DNA from: Rhodoferax sp.
GTDB taxonomy: Bacteria > Pseudomonadota > Gammaproteobacteria > Burkholderiales > Burkholderiaceae_C
Direction of reading: 5' to 3'
Assembly (NCBI GenBank): GCA_028711355.1
Contig: JAQTSL010000183.1
Location: forward strand, 1 to 7,427
DNA: 7,427 nucleotides
The notes under the pieces: model-generated
Database searches by the model: none
What the model was told of the DNA's origin: nothing
The model's input: only the letters and a program-made list of their open reading frames with translations
Position numbers and translations under genes: made by a program
In this document: positions 1 through 5,170 of the stretch, piece after piece
How positions within the stretch are numbered: position 1 is the first letter of the stretch
Layout of the letters: each line of letters begins with the position of its first letter

Positions 1-207
1 GCTTTGGCACTGGTGGACTCACCGCTAAAAGCGCTGGCGGCGCGGGTTGAGGTCAGCGGCGAGACGGTGTTTTTTTATACCAGCGAGGCCAAACCGCTGT
101 TGCAGGCGCTGGCCGCTTACCCACAGTTGCGCACGCTGCACCGCCCGGCCAATCTGGAGGATTTGTTCCTCAAGCTCACCGGTCGACAAATTCGTGAAGA
201 GGGATGA
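1..207 (+). CDS. ABC transporter ATP-binding protein, NodI/DrrA-like, C-terminal fragment (5' end outside window)
   Basis: Only the last 68 codons are present, read in frame from base 1 to the TGA at 205-207. The Walker A, signature and Walker B motifs would lie upstream of the window. The C-terminal sequence NLEDLFLKLTGRQIREE is the typical ending of NodI-type and drug-exporter ATPases, in which a small regulatory domain after the nucleotide-binding domain ends in a 'NLEDVFLxLTGR' motif. The next gene on the same strand is a NodJ-type permease, the normal partner, so the product most likely powers that exporter at the cytoplasmic face of the inner membrane. The substrate cannot be told from sequence. 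NodI/NodJ-type pairs are common in Burkholderiales that do not nodulate, so a lipo-oligosaccharide substrate should not be assumed. The pair is usually tightly spaced, but here 210 bp separate the genes. Confidence 0.85.
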   Translation, partial: ALALVDSPLKALAARVEVSGETVFFYTSEAKPLLQALAAYPQLRTLHRPANLEDLFLKLTGRQIREEG

Positions 208-240
208 AAAAATTGGCTTTGTGGGTAACCTTGTGGGTCA

Positions 241-416
241 GACCACTCGCGCAGCGATGTGCTCTGACCCCAACTGATTAAATCTGACCACTCGCGCAGC
301 GATGTGCTCTGACCCCAACTGATTAAATCTGACCACTCGCGCAGCGATGTGCTCTGACCCCAACTGATTAAATCTGACCACTCGCGCAGCGATATGCTCT
401 GACGCCAACTGATTAA
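241..416. repeat. 45-bp tandem repeat array, 3.9 copies (family C)
   Basis: Units start at 241, 286, 331 and 376, each beginning GACCACTCGCGCAGCGATGT and ending in CAACTGATTAAATCT. Copies 1-3 are identical over 45 bp. Copy 4 has two substitutions (A at 394, G at 403) and loses the unit's last few bases just before the permease ATG. Each unit contains TCTGACC twice, and the array is preceded by GGTCAGACC at 236-244, a small perfect palindrome. There are no spacers, so it is not a CRISPR array. It fills most of the gap (208-417) between the ABC ATPase and permease genes, and no gene is visible in that gap. Identical neighbouring copies suggest recent slippage expansion, so copy number may vary between strains. 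Confidence 0.95.
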
Positions 417-417
417 T

Positions 418-470
418 ATGAAAAATATAGCTACTCACGCAAGCGCAGCAAGCGCTACAGGTCAAAATAG
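418..470 (+). repeat. Small dispersed repeat, copy D1, overlapping the start of the permease gene
   Basis: The stretch at 423-444 matches 5145-5166 at 17 of 22 bases (shared AAATATAGC, then CT, ACGC and GC at the same spacing). The right end, CTACAGGTCAAAATA, resembles the other end of copy D2 read on the - strand (TAGAGGCAAAATA). A short hairpin AGCGC (442-446) / GCGCT (452-456) lies in the middle. From memory, similar 'ATAGCTGCTTGCGCTT ... AAGCGCTAGAGG' elements are scattered between genes in Comamonadaceae genomes. The copy supplies the first 18 or so codons of the permease frame. Confidence 0.6.
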
Positions 471-1263
471 CTTGTCGGTGTGGCGCGCGCCGCAGCTCTC
501 GTGGCGCTGGTGGCCGGTGTTTTTGCGCAACTGGCTGGTCTGGAAAAAGCTCGCCATTCCCAGCCTGGTGGGCAATATTGCCGAGCCGCTGATGTGGCTG
601 GTGGCGTTTGGCTACGGCATGGGCGCGCTGGTGGGCAAGATTACGGTCAATGGGCAAGAAATTCCCTACATCCTGTTCCTGGCCAGCGGCAGCATCTGCA
701 TGAGCGCCATGAATGCCGCCAGTTTTGAGGCGCTGTACTCGGCCTTTAGCCGGATGCACGTACAAAAAACCTGGGACGGCATCATGAACGCGCCGGTCAA
801 CCTGGACGATATCGTGCTGGCCGAAATGCTGTGGGCCGCCTTCAAGTCGCTGTTTACCGTGACCGCCATATTGGGTGTAATGTTGGCGCTGGGCATCAGT
901 TATTCGCCCAAACTGCTGGTCGCCTGGCCGGTGCTGCTGGGGGTGGGCATCACTTTCAGCTGTGTCGCACTGATCTTTAACGCGCTGGCCAAGGGCTACG
1001 ACTTTTTTACCTACTATTTCACGCTGTTTTTGACGCCGATGATGTTTTTGAGCGGCATCTTTTTCCCGCTGGAGCAGTTGCCACCGGTGGTGCGCGCTGT
1101 TTCTCAATGGTTGCCACTGACCAACGCGGTTGATCTGGTGCGCCCGCTGTTCATGGACCAGTGGCCAGCCGATTGGCTGCGCCCGCTCGGGGTGCTGGCA
1201 GGGTACGCGCTGGGCGGTTTCTGGCTGGCGCTGGCGCTCACGCGCAAGCGCTTTGGTGGTTGA
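418..1263 (+). CDS. ABC-2 type transporter permease, NodJ family
   Basis: This is the membrane subunit of an ABC exporter in the inner membrane, expected to pair with the ATPase ending at 207. As drawn it has 281 residues and about six hydrophobic segments, near residues 51-73, 84-104, 134-160, 166-189, 198-215 and 255-275. The sequence FLTPMMFLSGIFFPLEQLP (about 204-222) is the ABC-2 permease signature, and WKKLAIPSLVGNIAEPLMWLV is typical of NodJ. Transported substrate unknown. The start is uncertain: ATG 418 lies at the end of the tandem array with no clear Shine-Dalgarno sequence, and residues 1-18 are encoded by a dispersed repeat and unlike the rest of the protein. TTG 472 or GTG 478 are alternative starts closer to where the conserved NodJ-like part begins; a weak CAGG at 458-461 precedes TTG 472 by 10 bases. 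Family assignment is firm; the start is not. Confidence 0.9.
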   Translation: MKNIATHASAASATGQNSLSVWRAPQLSWRWWPVFLRNWLVWKKLAIPSLVGNIAEPLMWLVAFGYGMGALVGKITVNGQEIPYILFLASGSICMSAMNAASFEALYSAFSRMHVQKTWDGIMNAPVNLDDIVLAEMLWAAFKSLFTVTAILGVMLALGISYSPKLLVAWPVLLGVGITFSCVALIFNALAKGYDFFTYYFTLFLTPMMFLSGIFFPLEQLPPVVRAVSQWLPLTNAVDLVRPLFMDQWPADWLRPLGVLAGYALGGFWLALALTRKRFGG

Positions 1264-1312
1264 TGTGACGCAGCCGACACGGCGGCCGCATCGATTGCCG
1301 GCAAATGGCTAA

Positions 1313-1428
1313 CGTGAAAGAACAGGTTGTCATACCGGGCCACGACCCGGTATCGAGTGAATCCGGACTGCAATGGATTGCGGGTCGGGGCCCGCTTGTG
1401 ACAGCCCTCTTTCATGCTTCAGGGTGGC
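1313..1428. repeat. Structured palindromic intergenic element, copy A1 (full length)
   Basis: This roughly 115-bp element lies between the convergent permease and coq7 genes and matches copy A2 nearly end to end. Predicted nested pairing: outer stem TGAAAGA 1315-1321 with TCTTTCA 1408-1414; second stem GGTTGTCA 1325-1332 with TGACAGCC 1399-1406 (one G-T pair); inside these, hairpins ATACCGGG/CCCGGTAT (1332-1339 / 1346-1353), AATCC/GGATT (1360-1364 / 1375-1379) and GCGGG/CCCGC (1380-1384 / 1391-1395). Base A1332 can be used by only one of two stems. No T-run follows, so it is not a classical intrinsic terminator, though its position would suit transcription end or mRNA 3' protection for both genes. 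The rest of the 1264-1444 gap shows nothing I recognise. Confidence 0.88.
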
Positions 1429-1444
1429 TTTGCTGCCATGGCTG

Positions 1445-2071
1445 TTAGACCCGGTGCGCTACCGTGGTCATCACTTTGGCCGCCGCCGCCATCAGGCCCT
1501 TGACCGGCCTGGGTAAATCCAGCGCGCCCAGCTCTTTGGCGTTAAAGGCGTGGCGCGCCTCGTCGTCTTTCATCTGCGCCACGATCGCGCGGGATGCGTG
1601 GTCGGCAGCGGGCAGGCGGTTCAGGTGCTCGTCCAGATGCGCTTCTACCTGGTTTTCGGTTTCCACCACAAAACCCAGACTGACCCGGTCACCCAGCCGC
1701 CCGGCCAGCAACCCGATGCCAAAAGCACCGGCGTACCACAGCGGGTTGAGCAGCGAGGTGCGGTCGCCCAGCTCTTTCAGGCGTTGCTCGGTCCACGCCA
1801 GATGATTGGTTTCTTCGGCGCCAGCGGTTATGAAATGGGCGCGAAGAGCTTCGTTATTAGTTGCGAATGCCTGCGCTGTGTAAAGTGCTTGCGCGCACAC
1901 CTCACCGACATGGTTAACACGCATCAGCGCCGCAGCCTCACGGCGATCGGCCTCAGACAGCTCGGTGGCGTCGCCCGGTAAGGTGGGACACGGCTGCGCG
2001 CCGGTGTGCGCGGCAAATACGGTGCGCAAGGCAGCGTCCAGCGTGGTGATAAGGCGGTCGGTGGGGTTCAT
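1445..2071 (-). CDS. coq7: Coq7-type demethoxyubiquinone hydroxylase (2-polyprenyl-3-methyl-6-methoxy-1,4-benzoquinone monooxygenase)
   Basis: Coq7 is a membrane-associated di-iron monooxygenase that carries out the last ring hydroxylation of ubiquinone synthesis, before the final O-methylation by UbiG. The 208-residue protein has the full set of expected metal ligands: E57 in MRVNHVGEVCAQALY, E87xxH90 in EETNHLAW, E139 in FVVETENQ, and E171xxH174 in DDEARHA. The hydrophobic stretch around 110-125 (LWYAGAFGIGLLAGRLG) fits the known membrane-surface insertion. Length is normal for the bacterial family. The ATG at 2071 gives MNPTDRLITTLDAALR, a plausible N-terminus, but no good Shine-Dalgarno sequence precedes it. 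It stands alone: it converges with the permease gene and is separated from the upstream DUF3422 gene by 295 bp filled with two repeat elements. Many gammaproteobacteria use the flavin enzyme UbiF for the same step. Confidence 0.95.
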   Translation of the reverse strand: MNPTDRLITTLDAALRTVFAAHTGAQPCPTLPGDATELSEADRREAAALMRVNHVGEVCAQALYTAQAFATNNEALRAHFITAGAEETNHLAWTEQRLKELGDRTSLLNPLWYAGAFGIGLLAGRLGDRVSLGFVVETENQVEAHLDEHLNRLPAADHASRAIVAQMKDDEARHAFNAKELGALDLPRPVKGLMAAAAKVMTTVAHRV

Positions 2072-2114
2072 GACGCTGAATATAGCGCAGCGGCCCTGGG
2101 CAGGCTGTTGTCAA

Positions 2115-2226
2115 TGTGAAAAAACAGGCTGTCATGCCGGGACACGACCCGGTATCCATGAATTTGGAGACATGGATTGCGGATCGGGGTCCGCACCGAC
2201 AGCCATTTTTTATGCTTCGGGGTGGC
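2115..2226. repeat. Structured palindromic intergenic element, copy A2 (full length)
   Basis: This is the second full copy of family A, in the same orientation as A1. Stems: TGAAAAA 2117-2123 with TTTTTTA 2206-2212 (one G-T pair); GGCTGTC 2127-2133 with GACAGCC 2198-2204; hairpins ATGCCGGG/CCCGGTAT (2134-2141 / 2148-2155), ATCCATG/CATGGAT (2154-2160 / 2171-2177, sharing two bases with the previous hairpin) and GCGGA/TCCGC (2179-2183 / 2190-2194). The right end ATGCTTCGGGGTGGC matches A1's with one difference. Read on the - strand it gives a false peptide start MDTGSCPGMT, out of frame with coq7. It lies 43 bp upstream of the coq7 start, so it would be in or next to the coq7 leader. Confidence 0.88.
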
Positions 2227-2237
2227 TGTTCAGGCAG

Positions 2238-2342
2238 TTATTCCAATTCCAAATCATCCGTGTCGTTGTTACTTCGCCTTGCCGTGCTACAGCACTGTCT
2301 GCGGCTTCGCGCCTAGACACAAATGATTTGGAAATGGAATTA
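2238..2342. repeat. Long-stem palindromic element, copy B1
   Basis: The left arm 2240-2257 (ATTCCAATTCCAAATCAT) pairs with the right arm 2323-2340 at 17 of 18 positions. After a two-base mismatch, GTGTC 2260-2264 pairs with GACAC 2316-2320. The head (2265-2315) contains TCGTTG, CTTGCCGTGCTA, CACTGTCTG and GCGCCTAG in an order shared with copy B2 at 6734-6843, plus a small GTGCT/AGCAC palindrome. Together with A2 it fills most of the 2072-2366 gap between DUF3422 and coq7. No coding capacity or clear promoter was seen there. Confidence 0.85.
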
Positions 2343-2366
2343 GGGCAACGTTTGGCTGCTTTTTGA

Positions 2367-3758
2367 TCAATCTTGATGGTGCAATTTGGCGTGAATTTTT
2401 TGCGTGGTGCGCCAGACCCCCCACAGCACCACCGGTACCAGCGCGCCGGCCGCCAGTTCCGGGTTGATCGGCAAGCCGGTCGCCTTGAGTGCTTTGCCAA
2501 GGTATAGCAACAAACTGATCACGTAGTAGGAAATGGCGGCAATCGACAGCCCCTCGACCGTGCTCTGCAGGCGCAATTGGGTCTCTTGGCCGCGTGTGAG
2601 TTTTTCCAGCAACTGCTGGTTTTGTACTTCGGTGGCAATGTCCACCCGGGTGCGCAGCAAGTCGCTGGTGCGCGCCACGCGTTGCGACAGTGACGCCAGC
2701 CGCTGCGCCGTCGCGGTCACCAGTGACATCGCCGGCGACAGCCGGCGCTGCATGAATTCACCGATCGTTTGGGTCCCTGGAATGGCACGCTCGCGCAACT
2801 CCCGGATGCGCTGATGAACCAGCGCATCGTAGGCTTTGGTCGCTGAAAACCGATAGCTGTGCTGCGCGGTGGCGCTTTCAACCCCGGCTGCCAGTGACAC
2901 CAGCTTGTCCAGCAACTGCTGATCTGACGCTGATTTATTCTCGAGCTGGGCGGTGATGCTGGCCAACGCCTGTTCGGACTGCGTCAGCATCGGCCCCAGC
3001 TCCTTGGCTACCGGCAAACCGCGCAACGCCATCAGGCGGTAAGTTTCCAGTTCCAGCAAACGCGCAGCAATCCGGCCGGCGCGCGTCTGACTGGTGCCCT
3101 GCGGCGCGATCACCAGCATACGCTCGAAGCCATCCGCGCGTAGCCGAAACTGCGTCAGCGCCCAAGAGTGCCCGATCGGATGGAGGTAACCGTGGCGATC
3201 TGGCGCGTCGTTGGCCGGTAGCACCGGTGCCGGACTGGTTCCCATCAAAGAGGCCACCAGCGTGCCACTGCCGAGCCAACGGTTGGCCTGCGTCATCAAC
3301 GCTGAAGCGTCGTCCAGTGGTGCGTGCACCATTGCCAACTGGATCGCCGCAACGGTCTGCCCCGGAATCTGGCAGAGCCAGTGCAATGGCAGCGCCAGAC
3401 CGGCTAGCAAATCGGGTTCACTGGCGCCCAGCAACGCCTGCTCCGACAACGGCTGAACCACCGAATAGCGCGAAAACTCGCTGTGTCGCTCCCATTTCAC
3501 CGTTGCGCCGGCCAGCCGCAGACTTAAAAAATTGTCGGCAAGCGACTCGGGGTTCAACTGCTCCTGCCCAGGCAGACGGCTCAGGTGATCGGACTCTTGC
3601 GCGCGCGTCACGTTGGCGTTGAGCACGGCCACAAAGGTGATCAATGCTGGCAGGCGAATGCGTGCGGTCGGTCGGGCGTGCACCTCGTTGTGAAGTACTG
3701 CGCGCAAGGCGTCATCGGCTGGTAAATGGCGTTGATTGGAGAGTTGCGGTTCAGACAT
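2367..3758 (-). CDS. DUF3422 family membrane-anchored protein
   Basis: The 463-residue product belongs to the DUF3422 family of proteobacterial proteins, for which I know no established function. Visible features: an N-terminal NEVHARP motif (24-30), which is the hallmark of the family; KWERHSEFSRYS (88-99); a charged, probably helical middle and C-terminal part (about 225-400) with coiled-coil-like spacing; then two hydrophobic segments near 404-422 (LSIAAISYYVISLLLYLGK) and 434-450 separated by a short loop. This suggests a large soluble domain held in the inner membrane by a C-terminal helical hairpin. The ending resembles the membrane ends of CorA-like and RMND1/DUF155 proteins, but that is only an impression. 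The ATG at 3758 gives MSEPQLSNQRHLPADD; its ribosome binding site is weak. It follows the nitroreductase gene by 33 bp on the same strand, so the two are probably cotranscribed. Confidence 0.88.
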   Translation of the reverse strand: MSEPQLSNQRHLPADDALRAVLHNEVHARPTARIRLPALITFVAVLNANVTRAQESDHLSRLPGQEQLNPESLADNFLSLRLAGATVKWERHSEFSRYSVVQPLSEQALLGASEPDLLAGLALPLHWLCQIPGQTVAAIQLAMVHAPLDDASALMTQANRWLGSGTLVASLMGTSPAPVLPANDAPDRHGYLHPIGHSWALTQFRLRADGFERMLVIAPQGTSQTRAGRIAARLLELETYRLMALRGLPVAKELGPMLTQSEQALASITAQLENKSASDQQLLDKLVSLAAGVESATAQHSYRFSATKAYDALVHQRIRELRERAIPGTQTIGEFMQRRLSPAMSLVTATAQRLASLSQRVARTSDLLRTRVDIATEVQNQQLLEKLTRGQETQLRLQSTVEGLSIAAISYYVISLLLYLGKALKATGLPINPELAAGALVPVVLWGVWRTTQKIHAKLHHQD

Positions 3759-3791
3759 AGATAACGACTGCGGCGCTGTTGTTGGCTGAGT

Positions 3792-4394
3792 TCACAGACT
3801 GCTGACAAACGCGTCAGGTGTCGGCCGCAAACGGCTTGGTCTGCGCTTCTGCACCGTGCCAACATTGATACAGCAAATGGCGTGCTCACCGTCCGCAAGC
3901 TGCAAGAGTTGCCGCATTGCCGTTGATTGCATCGCCAGCCCGCCGGTCAAACTGGCGCCAAAACCCAGAGCGTGTGCCATCAGCAAGATATTCTGGATCG
4001 CCGCGCCGACGCTGACCATGCGCTCCAGCGTGTTGATCTCTGGCTCGCTTGGCCCCAGGCGGGCAATGGCCAGCGCAACAAACGGCGCCCGAAAGGCTTT
4101 TTCACGGGCCTGAGCCAACTGCTCTGGCGTGGCGCTCGCGTCGCGCTGCAGCAGTGCCTGGGCAAATGCATCGCCCAGGTCGGCGCGGCGCGCTGGCGGC
4201 ACCAGCACAAAGCGCCAGGGCCGAATCTCGCCGTGGTCGGGTGCCGCTGCCGCCACGGTGAACAGATCGTCGATTTGCGCTGGGTTGGGTCCCGGTTCGA
4301 ACAGCCGTTTGGGCAGGATGGTTTGTCGCGACGTGATTAACGTGAGCGCGAGGTCGGCATACGCGGGCTGAAGTGGCTCCGGTTGGACAGGCAT
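3792..4394 (-). CDS. Nitroreductase family protein, YdjA-like
   Basis: This is a compact FMN-dependent NAD(P)H oxidoreductase fold, usually a cytoplasmic dimer. Physiological substrate unknown. With the ATG at 4394 the protein has 200 residues, close to E. coli YdjA. Family landmarks: TSRQTI (21-26) for FMN phosphate binding, APDHGEIRPWRF (51-62, matching the 'APDH...PWxF' motif), FRAPFVALAI (101-110), the ERMVSVGAAIQN helix (124-135), GFGASLTGG (144-152) and CINVGTVQKRRPS near the end. The frame stays open upstream to an ATG at 4451, which would add MDTGSWPGMTTGSFTVTSS. I reject that extension because those bases belong to repeat copy A3. The chosen MPVQPEP start has no strong Shine-Dalgarno sequence, so a slightly later start remains possible. 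It is followed closely by the DUF3422 gene. Confidence 0.9.
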   Translation of the reverse strand: MPVQPEPLQPAYADLALTLITSRQTILPKRLFEPGPNPAQIDDLFTVAAAAPDHGEIRPWRFVLVPPARRADLGDAFAQALLQRDASATPEQLAQAREKAFRAPFVALAIARLGPSEPEINTLERMVSVGAAIQNILLMAHALGFGASLTGGLAMQSTAMRQLLQLADGEHAICCINVGTVQKRRPSRLRPTPDAFVSSL

Positions 4395-4407
4395 GCTTGA
4401 TGTTACC

Positions 4408-4489
4408 GTGAAAGAACCGGTTGTCATACCGGGCCACGACCCGGTATCCATGCATTTGGCCGCACTGGAACAGCGGGTCGGCGGCGCGC
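4408..4489. repeat. Structured palindromic element, copy A3 (right end lost)
   Basis: The left part (4408-4448) matches copy A1 with a single difference (C at 4418) and keeps the perfect hairpin ATACCGGG/CCCGGTAT (4426-4433 / 4440-4447). The right half is degraded: GCGGGTCGG at 4473-4481 still aligns with A1 but its pairing partner has changed, and the expected GACAGCC and TCTTTCATGC ends are absent, with the last codons of upp starting there instead. It occupies the gap between the end of upp and the start of the nitroreductase gene. The gap shows no T-run after the hairpin on either strand. Confidence 0.82.
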
Positions 4490-5131
4490 TTACTGCGTCC
4501 CAAAAATCCGGTCGCCCGCATCGCCCAGCCCCGGCAAGATGTAGCCGTGGCTGTTGAGCTGGCGGTCGATGGCAGCCGTGAAGATCGCCACATCCGGGTG
4601 CGCGGCACGCAGCGCCGCAACGCCTTCTGGGCAGGTCAGCAGGCAGGCAAACTTGATCGAACGGGGCTGCAGCGCCTTGATGCGGGCGATGGCGGCGATG
4701 GCCGAATGACCGGTGGCCAGCATCGGGTCCACCACAATCACGTCGCGGCTCGGCATATCTTTGGGCATCTTGAAGTAATACTCCACCGCTTGCAGCGTAG
4801 CCGGGTCTCGGTACAGGCCAATGTGACCGACACGCGCGCCCGGCACCACCGCCAAAAAGCCGTCCAGCAACCCGGTGCCGGCACGCAGGATCGAGGCAAG
4901 TGCCAGTTTTTTGCCGTCAATCACGCGGCCGGTCATTTTTTCCAGCGGGGTTTCGATCTCGATGTCTTGCAGCGGCATATCACGCGTGACTTCGTACGCC
5001 ATCAACATCGCCAGCTCGTTGAGCAGGGTGCGAAAACTGGTGGTGCTGGCGCTCTTCTGGCGCATCAAGGTGAGCTTGTGCTGCACCAGCGGGTGCTCAA
5101 TCAGGTGCACCATGGGGTCGCTTTTTGTCAT
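4490..5131 (-). CDS. upp: Uracil phosphoribosyltransferase
   Basis: Upp is a cytoplasmic pyrimidine-salvage enzyme that converts uracil plus PRPP to UMP and pyrophosphate. The 213-residue protein shows the complete family signature: ILRAGTGLLDG (81-91), the PRPP-binding loop VIVVDPMLATGHSAIAA (131-147), LLTCPEG (164-170), and the C-terminal uracil-binding segment GYILPGLGDAGDRIFGT (196-212). Most homologues have 208-210 residues, and a second Met at position 7 (MVHLIEHPLVQHKL) matches where many begin. The ATG at 5131 is nevertheless preferred because AGAGG lies six bases upstream. It sits 39 bp after the HerA-like gene on the same strand, so cotranscription is possible. The final codons lie against repeat A3. 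Confidence 0.97.
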   Translation of the reverse strand: MTKSDPMVHLIEHPLVQHKLTLMRQKSASTTSFRTLLNELAMLMAYEVTRDMPLQDIEIETPLEKMTGRVIDGKKLALASILRAGTGLLDGFLAVVPGARVGHIGLYRDPATLQAVEYYFKMPKDMPSRDVIVVDPMLATGHSAIAAIARIKALQPRSIKFACLLTCPEGVAALRAAHPDVAIFTAAIDRQLNSHGYILPGLGDAGDRIFGTQ

Positions 5132-5166
5132 ATTTTGCCTCTATAAATATAGCAGCTTACGCTTGC
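5132..5166. repeat. Small dispersed repeat, copy D2, between upp and the HerA-like gene
   Basis: The stretch at 5145-5166 matches copy D1 (423-444) at 17 of 22 bases. The left part TATTTTGCCTCTA (5131-5143), read on the - strand, resembles the right end of D1. It fills almost the whole 39-bp gap between the HerA-like stop and the upp start, and it provides the upp ribosome binding site. The family assignment rests on only two short, imperfect copies. Confidence 0.5.
5138..5142 (-). promoter_or_regulatory. Ribosome binding site of upp
   Basis: On the - strand AGAGG ends six bases before the ATG at 5131. It supports that start over the internal Met at codon 7 and lies inside dispersed repeat D2. 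Confidence 0.65.
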
Positions 5167-5170
5167 TTCA

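Noticed and set aside
241..416. Possible CRISPR array
   Set aside because: The units are directly adjacent without spacers and there are no cas genes.
238..1107. Long - strand open frame of 289 codons containing repeated 15-residue units NQLGSEHIAARVVRF
   Set aside because: It is antisense to the clear permease gene. The peptide repeats arise because the 45-bp unit is divisible by three and lacks stops in that frame.
1313..1428. A1 as a classical rho-independent terminator for the convergent genes
   Set aside because: The hairpins are GC-rich enough but no T-run follows on either strand. A role in transcription end is possible but not shown.
2077..2114. Candidate promoter for coq7 on the - strand: TTGACA and TATATT upstream of the ATG
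   Set aside because: The spacing between the two boxes is about 24 bases, far from the usual 16-18, so I do not call it.
3792..4451. Nitroreductase starting at 4451 with MDTGSWPGMTTGSF
   Set aside because: The added residues are encoded by repeat copy A3, and the family-like sequence starts after the 4394 ATG.
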